From Monilinia fructicola (taxonomy: Eukaryota > Ascomycota > Leotiomycetes > Helotiales > Sclerotiniaceae), in contig VICG01000009.1 of NCBI GenBank assembly GCA_008692225.1, positions 558,001-622,000 of the forward strand: a stretch of DNA of 64,000 bases, in the 5' to 3' direction. This document shows, piece after piece, positions 22,937 through 35,900 of this stretch. The first letter of the stretch is position 1, and the number at the start of each line of letters is the position of its first letter. Made by a program: the position numbers and the translations under genes. Under the pieces are notes generated by a model. The model was not told the origin of the DNA. It searched no databases and saw nothing but the letters and a program-made list of their open reading frames with translations.

Positions 22937-25122
22937 TGTTGATTATTCATTTGTTCGTTGTACGTACATACAGTACTTTGGGGGTTGCTACACCAATGAG
23001 GTAGGTGAGTGATATGATTCGAGATGTTAAATGTGAAAGAAGAGATAGGATGTGTAGGTAGGACAGCGAAAGTGTAAGAATGCCATGGCAAGAAATGCAA
23101 ATTCCATGGCCAAAATTAGCATCGAATCGAGATGATGCTCTCCAATGACGGAGAAGCAGCGAAACCATCGAGAACCGCGGTAGAAAGAAAAAGGGAAAGA
23201 GTCCGGACCAATGCAATGAAGTAAGCTTGTCAATGACTTTTAAGTCTAAACCTATTTGTGACAATACGGAGTACGAGTATATGGATAAAATAAGAACTAC
23301 TAGCACTTCCAAGGTTATTACTACTGTACGCTACAAGCACTACATGAGAAGTAATTAATGTACGGTCAACTTTAAGTCGACTAGTGTAGGTATATTACCG
23401 TTAATCCAATTATTCCACCAAGAGAACAGCAAAAGCACCACTTTTTGAGTTTTTGAGCCATTATTGTTATGATTCTCGGCCATGATAATCCTTACTCCAC
23501 TCAGGACTCAGGAGGAGCTCGGTTGGGTAGAGAGGATAATTTGATACAAACTAAAGAGAAAAAAAGTGGTCTACTACAGTAGTTGATGCGTTGTACTTGA
23601 ATAATGTCTACTGTGTATACAGAGTAGGGACCGGTCGATAAAAGTTAATAAGAGAGAGAAGGTTAACTTTCTTTTTGTTTTATTATTAGATTAGGAATTT
23701 TCAATTTTGGATTATTCTATGGATATATTTTAATATTTTATATTTAATATATAGCTTTCTAAACTATATTGTTATTTAAGAATAAACTATATTATTTAAG
23801 AATTAATTATATTATTTAAGAATAAATTATACTATTTAAGAATTAATTATATTATTTTAGAATAAATAATAAATAATATTTTTAAGTTTTTAAATTTAAA
23901 TAAATAGATTAATACTATAATAAGACTATCTATACTCTCTAAGACTCTTTCTCTTACTCTATTTTATAAAATATAATATTTATATTAGGTATATCTAGTT
24001 ACCTTAAGTATCTAATATTAAATAAGGGGTTAGCTTTAACTTAAATAAAGTATATATATCTCTTATCTATAAACCATCCCTTTTATATTTTTCTTTTGGC
24101 TTTAAAGATACCTAAGTAGTTTTAATAGAGAAGAACCAACTGCTTATTAGTTACGTACTCTATATATTATTATCAACACTAACTACTTACTACTCGTACA
24201 ACTACTAGTCTACTACCTACTTCATGTAAATGGTCTCTTCACTACAAATAGCCCATATAAGATACTGATACATCTCTTTTTTATCTACTCGAGTAAGGGT
24301 TTTTGCTCTTACTCTCCTGGCTCTTCTAGTCTCTTGCCATTCTTGCATATCTTGCTCTCCTTCCTACTCGTACAGTAAGTCACCAACCTACTTATTAAGC
24401 ACCTAGTATTCGAGTATTTTTCCTTCTTATGCTATCATAATCAAAGTTCCTCCCACATCCTTTATCCACTCCCCGTGACTGTCCAGTGTCCAGTGTCCAG
24501 TGTCCAGCTGGTTTGTGGCAATCACTTCCACTTCGGTCCAATGGGTCACCGTAATGCTAGTGCCTTCTTAGTGTAACAAAGTAGAAAGTAGCGAAGAAGA
24601 CGAAGAGTTGATTCAATTCAATCTTCTTCCCAAGTCCCAAGTACTAGGTATACCTAACTACTTGCTAGACCAGAGCCTCGACTAAAACCAAACTTCCTTC
24701 ACCCCATGAACAAAACCACACACACAACCCATCATCCCATCATCCCATCATCCTATACCTCTTCTTTCTTCATACTTCCTCTTCCTCAAATCATCTGCCA
24801 TACCATACCTTACCTGGCTGAATAATTGAAATTTCATACGAGAAAAGAGATCCACGATCCATGATTACGAATTTAATGATATCCTCCATATCTTGTTTAA
24901 TGATTCACCACGCATAAAACCTCGAAGATACAACGCCCACACCCCATTTGCGATTCTTCCTGCGACAACCCAATCAGTCGGCGCATCCAATCAATCTAAA
25001 CAACCTCTTTTAAGGACTCGGGTGCTTCTCCTTGTCCTTATAAATTAGATACAATCAAAGTGTCTAATTATACTACAGCCCAGGATGTTCTGCAGGACGC
25101 AGCGACACATAGCCTAGATGTT
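22937..25122. other. Divergent intergenic region with an AT-rich patch
   Basis: About 2.2 kb between the AlkB-like and Hos4-like start codons. 23640-24180 is strongly AT-rich and looks RIP-affected, with four copies of a 20-bp unit at 23778-23858. TGTCCAG is repeated four times at 24480-24507. The last 400 bp are CT-rich, probably the leader of the Hos4-like gene. No gene is seen. Confidence 0.55.
23778..23858 (+). repeat. Four 20-bp tandem repeats in AT-rich patch
   Basis: Units close to AAGAATAAACTATATTATTT and AAGAATTAATTATATTATTT repeat head to tail four times, with a partial fifth. Differences between units are few, mostly C/T and T/A. Confidence 0.8.
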
Positions 25123-28100
25123 ATGGACACTCAAGATCATGAGGAAACAACGGCTACAAGACATGGGGACTTGCCTACCAGCCTTATCGCGAGAAAAGAT
25201 AAACCCAATTCCAACTCCACCACTACCATTATTAAAAGTTCTTCGAGTCCTTCCGGGAAAAAGTACTCTCCACAGGTGATTGTGACCGAGTCAGAGATTA
25301 CAATGGATGTGGATATGCCCGATGCGCCTCCTGATGATATTGACGTGAAAAGTGATTCAGAAGCAGAAACAATCGTCTTGCCAGGAAAAGATGGACATTC
25401 ACCATCGAAAACCCGAAGATCGATTAAACATGAAGATAAAAGTGATGATGAGGATATTTCGAAGCCATCCGAGTCGAGGAAACGAGAAACTTCATCATTG
25501 GAAGCGCCTTCTCAGAACGAAAACCATTTAGGAAGGCGCAAACGTTTAAGACTTCTTGAAGTAGATTCATCTGAATCTAGCAAATCTCATCCGAGCAAGA
25601 GGAAATCACCCAATTTACAGGACAAAAGACATTCGTCTCTTCCCAAATTTCCTGCGCAAGAATTGGGAATCAACAAATCGCCATCGCCATCACCACCCTC
25701 TGGAATTTCTGATAAGGCCAAGTCGGTCGATAGAGCTTTTCCACGGGACAAACAGAACACATCAGACTCTGGTGATGACCACGTCGACCACGAAGATCGA
25801 AAACCAGCATTCAATGGTATACAAAGCAAAGAGAATACTCTAACTATGGATATCAATGCAGAAACTATTCCAGAAGTCACAAAGGATCGATCCGAGTCTC
25901 CCCATCATGGACGTTCTCACAAACGCAGTAACTCGACTCAATTTCCGTCAAAGTCCGCCCATGGCTTAAGTCACAAGAAACGACCAACCCCTCTTCAATA
26001 TAGCGAATACCAATCTGACGACTCTTCTGCTAGTGGCCGTTCACACCCACGCAGCTCCCGACCGCGGCAACGAACAACTATTGGGGATTCCACAATGTCA
26101 CCCGCCACCCTCCATACACATAAAAAACGAGTCGACTTTTCAGGCGCAACTCCTTTATTGAACTTTGTCCGCAAGGATAACAGCCAGGGAGTAATAGAAG
26201 AATTAACAAGGCACCCCGAAGACTTGAATTTAGGAGACAATGCATTGAACACGCCACTTCATGCCGCAAGTCTTGCAGGTTATGTAAGAATAGTGAGAAT
26301 ACTTTTGGTCCAAGGATGCAATGTTGATATAGTCAATAAAATTGGTGACACACCACTTCATGATGCCATCGAGAATGGCCATGTCGAAGTTGTGAAAATG
26401 CTTCTGGAGCATGGTGCCAACCCGCGCAAAGCAAAGAAGGCGGGGGGTGACGAGCCTAGTGATCTAGCAGCGGCTTACGATGGGGACGAAAAGACGAGGG
26501 AGGAACTGCAGCAACTCATTGATGAAGCTAAGACCAAAAGCGACGCCTCCGGAAATACTCACTTGAGCGACCAGATGACTGAAGAAAGTGCAGATCACGA
26601 TTCTTATTCAAAACAGAGCCCTCGTCCCAGCCCTACCTCGGAATATCCGAGTGGTTCAAGCCGCATGCGGGCACGATCAAACAAAACTACGGACCAAGAT
26701 TTATACCGAGACCTTAGTAAGGTGGACATGCTTCGTGAAGCATGTCAGAATGGCGATCACGGCAATATTAACAAATGGTTAGATATCAACCAGAGCCGAA
26801 AGGATGCGAAATCTCTCCTCATAGCAGCAAAAGCTGGCGACGAAGTTGCTGTGCAGCTACTCCTTGGTCTCGGCAATTTTGATCGTGACCCCGAACCGTT
26901 AAAGGGTGAAGATCCCCGATGGTCTACTCCAATGCTTTGCGCGATTCACAAAGGACATATAGCAGTGATTAGATGTCTACTTTCAAGTGCAAAGGATTTT
27001 GACCCGACTAGGCGATGGCAAAATAAAACCTATTATGAAATCGCACAGGAGAGAGAGAGGGGGGGCCACAATTACGAAATAGTCGTTGAGACACTCAAAA
27101 ATGCTTTCTATTCTAAGCCAGCCAAATCGTCGCCTTCTAAATCTCGTTCCCCTAAGCTTCAGAGAGACGCTGATCGTGGTCGTGATTCCAAACGGCCAGC
27201 AAGGGCTGCTCGTGATCGATCTTCACCATCACGGAAAAGAAGTCCTTCAAAAGCTATGGATACGAGCACAGATCAACAGAAGGGACAGCACGGCAGCAGT
27301 TCTTCACTCCGTCAAAGTCATAACGCGCAAAACCAAGCAAGAAGGGGCCCAGGGCGTCCAAGAAAGGAGGAGAGCAACGCATCACATCCTACTTCAGACA
27401 CGGAAAGCATTCCTTTAGGTCCCCCGAAAAGAAAATTGCAAACGCCAAAGGTAGCTGAACCTGATGCTGCAGCAGTGTCGTCTGAAAATGAACCCACAAA
27501 ACCAAGGCGCAAGCTTGTTTCTGGCAAGGAATTAAAAGGCGAGCGGGATAAAAGGCGTGGAAGTATTATATCGAACGTCTCTACGACATCTGTTCCAGAT
27601 CGACGCGGGGCAGAAGAGTTGAAAGATGCGGATGGCAAACACAGACACACAAGCATTGCGCGACCAAGCGAACCTACCGATGAAGATCAGACGCCAAAAC
27701 CTTCAAGCATAGAGGCGAGTTTTGATAAGGGCGAAAGACATGACAAAACTAAAGGTACAAAACGAGATACCTCTAAAGATAGGCTTGCCTCTATACGTAG
27801 TGATAAGAGTCCAATAAAACGGCAACGTCGGAGCACAACACCGCCCCGTGCTGGCACAACTGATATAATGGCTACCGTGGAGGTCGATAGTGCTCCATCT
27901 AAACGCCGGAAGTTGGAGGGACATTCAAAGCACTTGCCTGTAGAAGAGGACACATCAAACTCAAATACTGATTGTTCACCGTCTAATCTTGATACAACAT
28001 CCTCCCAGGACACGCCAGTCTTAAAAGCATCAAAGGAGAACACACCGAAAATGCTATCTAAAGGCACAGGAGAGTGTGAAGCGCGTTTCAACACAGAGAG

Positions 28101-29592
28101 CGAGGAGGCTCATAAAATTGAGCTGGCAAATTCAATCGATTTGGAACGCAAGAAACAGGCAAAGTTAGCACGGGAAGCTAGGGATGCGCAAAAGGCTGTG
28201 GAAGCCAAACAGCAGGCAAAAGAGGCCAAGGAAAACAAGGAGGCTAGAGAAGCAAGAGAAATAGAAGCAAAGGAGAAGAAAGCAAGAGAGAAAGAGGCAG
28301 AGGCTCAAGAGGCTCAAGAAGCTAGAGAAGCACAGGAAAAACTGGCCATGGAAGCAGAAAATGCCAAGCGAGAACAAGAAGAAGAGGATCGGAAAGCACG
28401 GCAAGCTCAGGAAGACCGCGAAAGGGCAGAACAGCAAAGGCGACTATACGATGAACAAAAAAGAATAGATCGAGAGAAGTTGGAGCAAAACCGGGCCGCT
28501 GCGCAAGAGCGAGAACGACTCGAGAAAGCGAGACAGGCGCGAGAGAAAGAAGCAGAAAGGTTATCAAAACTGCCACTTCTACTTCGAGAATTTGATCAAC
28601 TTCAGCAAGCTGAGACGCCCAGAATCGCTTCCTTACCCAAGTTCAGAAGTATAAAAGGATACCGATATGACACTATCATGCCAAAAGCAACGGGACATTC
28701 AAGTGCTCGAGAGCAGTGGATGCTTAATACTGATATTGCGTTGCTTCTGGGAGAGAAAGACCTAAATTTATCAAGATGTGAGTAAACGAGTGATTCAGAA
28801 AGTGGCCATTGACTGATTCATAATAGATACGGCATGGGATCGTGTTCCATTAGATATGGACATTAAAGAATCGATATGGCCCCTCGTACTCGCAAAATAT
28901 TCCTGTGGTCTTACTTTAGATGCTGGAGGAGGTTCAACACATGTTCCAGATGAAAATGCCAAATCCTTATTCTTTGGACTCGATCTTTTCTTCGTAAAAG
29001 TATGTGTCTTGTATTCTTGAAAATGGTACCCTTGCTTACATTATTATAGGTATCTGAATTCATGTTCATTGTGCCTAACTTTCCTCATCTACGAGGTCTT
29101 GAAATGGCAGTCGAATATCACGAGCTTGTGCCTTTGGGCACCCCTCCGGTTAACAAATTTGAACAGGATTCAGATTATGATCCTCGCTATCCATTCTGGC
29201 CTGCTCCCCAGAAATATATGGATGGAACATTAGTTACACGTTGGAAATTCGAAACAAAAACGAGCACAAAACCTTTCCCTGAGCCTAAAGTACCAAGACG
29301 AGATTTTTCTCGGCTAATTTGTAACGAGAAAGATGTGAACAGATCACAAAGGCTTTTTAACTCGGGACCAAATTATCAAGAATCTCCTCAAGGCAATCGC
29401 CCGGATGATCATGATCAAGATGTTGGTATCACTCCACCACACTCCGACCGATCTAGATCACTTAATGAAGAGGGTGTCAGTCAAGAATCTTTTGCTGAAC
29501 CCACTCACCTATTACATGACTCCGAGCTTCCAAATGGAGCCCCCCCTGTTCCTAATGGACTCATGAGGCATGAGCCAAACACACTGGCATGA
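25123..29592 (+). CDS. Ankyrin-repeat, AT-hook chromatin protein (Hos4-like, Set3 complex)
   Basis: Exons 25123-28777, 28827-28999 and 29050-29592 give 1456 aa from the first in-frame ATG (MDTQDHEETTATRHG); the frame stays open a little upstream without ATG, so an earlier exon is possible. A long charged, Ser-rich N-terminus is followed by ankyrin repeats at about residues 335-455 (NTPLHAASLAGYVRIVRILL, GDTPLHDAIENGHVEVVKML) and again near 590-640 (TPMLCAIHKGHIAVIRCLL). An AT-hook (RGPGRPRKE) lies near residue 740 and a long Ala/Glu/Lys/Arg coiled coil at about 1000-1160. The conserved C-terminus contains WMLNTDIALLLGEKDLNLSRY and FIVPNFPHLRGLEM. This layout resembles fungal Hos4-type subunits of the Set3 histone deacetylase complex; complex membership is inferred. 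Confidence 0.75.
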
Positions 29593-30248
29593 ATGTAGCT
29601 TTACAATAGGCCTTGTATATGTAACCTACTTGCAGTATGGTCGTGCAGTGTTTCTGTAGATATTACCCGTCAGTGGGGTGTCGCTCAAATGTAAATTAAT
29701 GGCACAAATATACCAAAAAAATTGATAACATGTTTATCGTACCCAAATTGGCAAGTGGTGATTCTTCATATCCAAGTGCTAATCTCAACCACTCGAAATC
29801 TATCATATCCGACCGAACCAGTGTACTCACTACAACTAACGACGTCTCGGGATGGACCGCTGAGAAGGTGGGCGGTAAAATTAGCTAGCCTTAAATCTAG
29901 CTACAGATCACCAGAACAATCGACATAATATGGTGGCTCGAGGTTACAGGAAAACAAGAGAAGTTAGACCAACTTGATTCTAGGTTTAAAGTATTGCGGT
30001 GTCGTTTCATCATTCTCTATCAACATCAGTAACTTTGGCATGTCTCGGGAATATATTTATCTATATTGTGGAAGGATACTTATGTAAGGATGGGTTCTTG
30101 TCTGATGTTGATGATGTTGATGATATTGATGGAGTGAAAGTAAGAAATGTTAAAATTTGGATGTCAAATGTATGTAAAGAGGGGAGGAATCCCCGCTGGA
30201 AAGAAATCCTTCAAACCCTACCCGACTCTCTAGCTCTACCTTTAGCTC
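29593..30248. other. Intergenic, nothing recognised
   Basis: 3' flank of the Hos4-like gene. Moderately AT-rich, with a GTTGAT-type short repeat near 30107-30130. No gene. Confidence 0.5.
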
Positions 30249-31130
30249 TCAACCACGTGATAATCCGGCACTAGTGATTCGAGGGGTGGTTGTTAGTTTT
30301 GGTTTTTGCTGAGCGTCTTGAGATGCTTCTTTTGGTGGATGTGCTTTTGTGCTAGGGAGGGATACTTGCGGGTGTTGGTGTAGCTGGGTAGGTAGATAAA
30401 AAGTGAGTAAAGTAAAGGCAAGAGTAGCCAACGTCGCGGAAGTGGAATAAATGAGATTTTCCCTCTTGAGTACAAACCTTATAACTTGCAGCTTTTGAAA
30501 CCATGCACACTTTATTCTTATAAAAGACCAGTCACTCACAATTATTGTTTCCGTGGATAGGAACATTCGGAAACGTCCTCCTTCAATGGAGTCATATGTT
30601 TCTTCGTCCAGTGTAGGCCGTGGTGGGCAACGCTCCACCAGATTGAGAAGCCCCAAGGAACAAGAAGACAAAAAAAGCATTCGAGACCAAGGCCCATAAG
30701 GGAAGATGGATAATCCAGCGTATTCCCTCCACTGAATATGGAGGCAATAGTTAGCAATAACAGACCGATGGAACCTCAGCATGCCATGATAACACTGAAA
30801 GAATACATGCAGCCAATCCTCAAGGAAAAAAAGACATCCGACTTCCGCAAGTTCAGATGGAGTCCTCTCACTCAATGGATATGGCACTCCTCCCCGCAAC
30901 CTGTATGTACGATTGAATCCATCTGCGAGATCGAGTCGGCGCAAGCGCGGGAGTCCCCCACTGTGGTGATCGGAGACGATGGAGTGAGAAATAGAGAATA
31001 CGACGAGAAGACACAGGAACTGAAGGGGAAGAGAAATGCTCACAGGATCGTATCGGTTTGGCAGCTTGGAGAATGGGTCACGTTGGCTGGTTTGAAGAGG
31101 GATTATGGAATACGAATGATTGGAGCTCAT
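30249..31130 (-). CDS. Doubtful polytopic membrane protein gene
   Basis: One minus-strand frame stays open for 293 codons from ATG at 31130, with a hydrophobic segment near residue 33 (LPLQFLCLLVVFSISHSIV) and a second near the end (ATLATLAFTLLTFYLP). A different minus-strand frame (about 30770-30542) looks more protein-like, with LLLLTIASIFSGG and PWGFSIWWSVAHHGLHW. This suggests the true model has introns or a frameshift joining several frames. The order of hydrophobic pieces vaguely resembles fungal wax-synthase-like acyltransferases, but no diagnostic motif is certain. It could also be a decayed gene. Confidence 0.3.
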   Translation of the reverse strand: MSSNHSYSIIPLQTSQRDPFSKLPNRYDPVSISLPLQFLCLLVVFSISHSIVSDHHSGGLPRLRRLDLADGFNRTYRLRGGVPYPLSERTPSELAEVGCLFFLEDWLHVFFQCYHGMLRFHRSVIANYCLHIQWREYAGLSIFPYGPWSRMLFLSSCSLGLLNLVERCPPRPTLDEETYDSIEGGRFRMFLSTETIIVSDWSFIRIKCAWFQKLQVIRFVLKRENLIYSTSATLATLAFTLLTFYLPTQLHQHPQVSLPSTKAHPPKEASQDAQQKPKLTTTPRITSAGLSRG

Positions 31131-31529
31131 ACATTTAGATATGTACCGGATGATATGGTAGAGCTTCGATCACCGAAGAAGTAGATTGAGAGTAGATGAT
31201 GAAATTAAAATGGATGCAATGGTATTGATATCAATCATTCGAGGAGTATTGAGTGCTGAGTGATTAATTATTGAGTATTGATATCATGCATAGGAGGAGT
31301 TACCGATAAACGATAACCTTAATGACGTTTACAGAACTACGCTTATATCTGGATTAGCTTCATGATAAGAGAACTTCCGATAAGGAAATGTCCCGAACCG
31401 AGGGGCAAATATAACCAACAGCAGCAACATTACAATGAAGACAAACCATAAATAAACCAACAATAGACACCCTTTTATTTGCTTTTCTATTCACTTCGAT
31501 CTACCTCTGATAAAAATATCAAACTGAAT

Positions 31530-32771
31530 ATGAGATTAACGAATACAATGAGTCAAGAGGCATGTTGTACTTGTGCGCGTCTGCTTGGGGAAATAACGAG
31601 CACCAGTAGGACATTAGGGATTGAACCGCCTTCTTATTCAGCGTCTACAGCAGAGAGTGATTCTTATACTAAATCAAGGAGGAAGAGTTCTGATGAAGAG
31701 AAGAATGAAGGGAGTGTTATTTCGGGAAAAGCTGCAACATATACGAACGAATGGGAGAACAACGAGGAAGGGGATAGACAACAATTTCTGAGTTATAACC
31801 AAGAGCCGGACACCTGGCAATTCGAATCAGAAGATGGTCCGAGAGAAAAAGAAGAGGGGGCTTGGAAAGCTAGGGGAGGAAGGTGCATAGAGGGAAACAG
31901 AAGAGGAGATAGAAAGTTATCATGTTGCGGACGAATTATATGTGGAGAGTGTATAGAAGGCAACGAGCGATTCGGAAGTTATTGTCCCTTTTGCCAAGTT
32001 AGGGGTGGAGACATAACCTCGAGAGAGGAACCTCCCTCTTACGAATCTATTCATCCCCTCTCCTCCCCCCTCCCCCCTCTTCAAACACACTCCACAATAT
32101 ACCCCCAGACCCAAACCCCGGTCTCCCCACTCAATGCACCAGAGACTTTGGATACGATCCATCACCTTGCCCACCCCAACGACACGCTTTCTCTCTCTCT
32201 CCCTCCGCTACAAAATTCCAATAGAAGTCCTACGGAAGAAAAATCGAATCACGAGTGATCACCTACTTCTTGCGAGGAAAACAATTCTCATACCAGGGGA
32301 GTGGTATAAAGGGGGAGAGAGCCTGAGCCCGCGGCCTGTGGAAGGAGAAGAAGAGGAGAGGAGGAAGGGAATCGTGAGGAAATTTATGGTGGTGTGTAAA
32401 GTTTTTGAGTAAGTTTTCATATTTTTCTGGGGCTATCTAGAGGGGATGGGGTGTTTTTGGGATGGGGTGAGGGAATGGGGTACACAAGTGTTTAGATTTC
32501 GTTTGTATGGGAAGGAGGATGTTCAAATAAAGTGATTGATGAAAAATATTGGTGGGAAAAAAGGAAAGCTAATATATTGGTTTTTTCTATTAGGTACGAC
32601 ATAGCAATTCTCTATCTTGAACAAGCCAACTATGATCTAGAGCTCGCAATGGAAGTATACAGAGATGATGAAAGGTGGGAGAAGGAGAACCCTGTATCAA
32701 ATAAAGGAAGGGGTAAAGGAAAACAGAGATTCGATGTCGGGAGAAGAAGATTCACAGGACAAAGATCATGA
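31530..32771 (+). CDS. Zinc-finger plus LysM domain protein, with frameshift
   Basis: Exons 31530-32408 and 32594-32771, 351 aa if one extra base within the CT repeat at about 32188-32205 is discounted. The start may be MRLTNTMSQEACC or the second Met (MSQEACC). Cysteine pairs suggest a bipartite zinc site: EACCTCARLLGEI near the N-terminus and CCGRIICGECI then YCPFC near residue 155. The LysM domain follows: HHLAHPNDTLSLSL, joined across the frameshift to RYKIPIEVLRKKNRI and ARKTILIPG. The C-terminus (LYLEQANYDLELAMEVYRDD) looks like a UBA-type helical motif. There is no signal peptide, so this LysM is probably intracellular, unlike secreted chitin-binding effectors. Function unknown. Confidence 0.75.
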
Positions 32772-32942
32772 GTGATATTACTGCTGTATTATTGATGGTT
32801 ACAGACTGTATCTTATTTCGAATTTTTTTTAAGTATCAAAAGGATCATGAGGAGCATGGTATGGTTGGTACATACTCAGCACCTTGTATGATGCATAGCA
32901 CCCACCATCTGATCGAAGCCCCCTATTTTAAGTTACGCCAAA

Positions 32943-35900
32943 TCAATATGCCGATCGTGTCCGAATATCCTATAAGTATTGTCAGCCTAGAAGCACCTCA
33001 AAAACCGTTCCAGGGGTAGTTACCGAAATTTTCCTCTCAATTTCCCTAACCGAGCGGTCCAACTCTCCTGCAATCATCTGTTTCTTGTCTGTTGGCAAGA
33101 GGGTATATCTTTCACATAAATCTCCATCAATAACGCCTTTGACTGGCACATAATAACTTCGGTATATTAAATGGTCTCTTCCAGCCAATGGCGGGTCTTC
33201 TGATCTGAGATGTTGTTCTAATGTCTGGAAGAAATCTACATCCTCTCGGCTAACGAATGGTATTAGTATGCCAAGTGTGCCTTGGAGTCCACTCCACAGC
33301 AAACAGTCTCTGCCTCCAGCAACGAGGTTTGTCTTTTGAATGCTCATGGGAATATCCTGAGAATAGTTGTGCGCCATCAAGGTTAATCTATGTGGAGCTC
33401 CAGCCAGGTATTGTCGTTCATGTAGGAGATGGGCGCCAGAACCTTCTTCATCCGCTTCCTCACTGGCTTTAGCAGGGCAACGAAGGAGCCAAAGATTACC
33501 AAACTTGTCCCCTCCTGCGACAGTCTCATAATCCACCATGGTAGTACATGACGTCCACCTTGCTATTGTGTCATCCACAAATGGAATAAGTCTGTTTTCT
33601 TGGAACTTGTATACGACCATTGTGATACTCTCTTGAACGTCGCTCACAATGATACGACTACCTTGAGTCTGCAGTCCAACAATCATAGTAGGTGCCACTT
33701 CGGATTGTGCCTTCCGCAGGAGTTGACGCATTCCTAGATCATAGATGCGTAGATCTTTTCCAACTCCAGCTAATAGCCTACCCTGAAAAGCAAGTAGTGC
33801 CATGGGTGGTTCCTCCACCTTGGTTTTGTGTATGAACTCGAGCTCCTTGCCATCCTCGTGGAAACGGAACACGTGGATGAAACCTGCAGAGAACGATCTC
33901 GGGCTAACTATCAAATCTTTACCAGTGCCAACGACCAGGAATGTTTCATCTTCTTGACTTGCAAAGGAAACAACAGCGATGCTCACTGCTGATTCATTAT
34001 CTTCAAGGTGAACTGTCGATAGTACTTTCTTTTCAGTCACGGGATCGACAACAGAGATACAAGAAGCCCAATGGTTGGTTCCCCTTGGGTAACCGAATTC
34101 CTCAGGTGGGAGTACCGTAGCATCGCCATTTACAACGGAAGGATCCTCAAGTAACTTCTGTTTTGTGGCAGGAGAAAGTATGTTATTATCTGCCTCGATG
34201 ACGTAGAAACAAGGATGCTCAGGATGTCGCACAAAACGCCGAGGAGTATAGGTTAGAGGTATGGATTCTTGCAATAGGTTATTGGTAAGTTTCTCTATTG
34301 AAAATATTCTATGACAAATTAGTCTTTGCTCCAGTACAAGGGTGAGTTTACGAAGCGTAATTTGAATTGCATATCTCTCAGAAGGAACAATTGGAATTAT
34401 AATATTCAATCCTCATAGTCGTGAAAGACGTAAGAAGTTTAACGATAAGAAAATCATCATGACATCATATCCTTTTAGATGTTTAGGGGATCATATGAAC
34501 GTACCTTAAGTTTTGTCCTTGAATTCCGACCATTCCTTCAGTACATTGTTCACTACTGAAGTTCCAGCCCCATTCCAAAGCAGGATAATTAAGGGGCGTG
34601 AGCATAAAACCTTTGGTAACAGGATCTGAGTATCCTAGCCACGGTCTAGAGCTGAGCGCGAGCACTGCAGTCTGACCTTGAACAGATACTCTGAAGAGTT
34701 TGGCAGGCTTTGGGCCAAGGAAACGTGTTCGTGTATCGGAGAGCTCTCCGGTCACTTCATCTAACACGGTTCGCAGGTAGACACCAGAATAAAGTCCAAT
34801 GTGGAGGTATAAAGTTGAGCCACCAGAGGATGAGTCTGACATAGCCATAATTGAAAGGGCACTTGGAGGAGAAGTCAAAGCTTGAACGGACTTGTTCTCA
34901 AGAGTTGACTCTGGATCTAAACTCAGAATGCGCACTGTCGAGTCGTCGCAGCCAACAGCTAAAAATTGACTTCTCTGACGCCCTTCAGGAACCTCACCGA
35001 GACTTAGGCAGGTGACTGTACCGCTCATCTCTTTCTTCTCGTCATATTCAGCTAGGGATCCATCCGAATCCATCTCAAAATAGACGATCTCTCCAGAACT
35101 TAGTGCCACGGCAACCTGCCGTTCGTTCGTGGTGGCTGCAACAATCGAGCGATGTTGGGGAGCAGCCCACTCGTTCACTCGACGATCTGCACGAATATGT
35201 CGGATACCTTTAGGATGAACCTGAATCAGAGAATCCTCTCCAAGTTGCTGTACCGCTAGCGTTGGCGCCGATGACAAGAATCCAGTATCAGTTACTTCTT
35301 CTACCGTTTCACCGATACTGAGTACTAACGTACCATTCGAGAAAGATAGAATGATGTAGGCATCGTAAAACATCATTTCTGGTAAGCTTTGTGGTCCAGA
35401 CTGCGGATGGCACACCGGGCAATTCAGATTCAACAATTTCGCTCACCTCCAAACCGTGTTTCAGGGTTCGGAAGGTACTTCGGGCGCCAGTGCCACAAAT
35501 TGAGTAGATCTGGGGCGCATCCTCGTCGGTAAGATTGGCGACCTTGCAGTCCATTAAAGGGTTCATAGAGTCGATACTTTCGACCAAGCTTAAGTTCTCC
35601 GCTGGTCTTGGATGGAAGTAGACGGGAGTGTACGGTTCGTTAGTTCCCGTCGGGAAATCATCGCTAACAAATTCTATTTCTTCATCATCATCGCCAAGCT
35701 TCTCGAATTGATAGAATTGATGGTTGCCAAACTCGCTTGCAACAAAAAGAAATCCACTTTTCAGGATGCAGAGACTTGTCGCAACAGGCACGGTATCAAA
35801 GTACTTGATTTTTAGACGTTTGACTTCGCCCGTCGGTGCCCCATTGTCATCTTCTACCATCTCTATGGTTATCTTGAAAAGATCTCCATCCTCTGTCTGC

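Noticed and set aside
30738..31184. 148-codon plus-strand frame
   Set aside because: Opposite-strand overlap with the more protein-like minus-strand frames; no motif.
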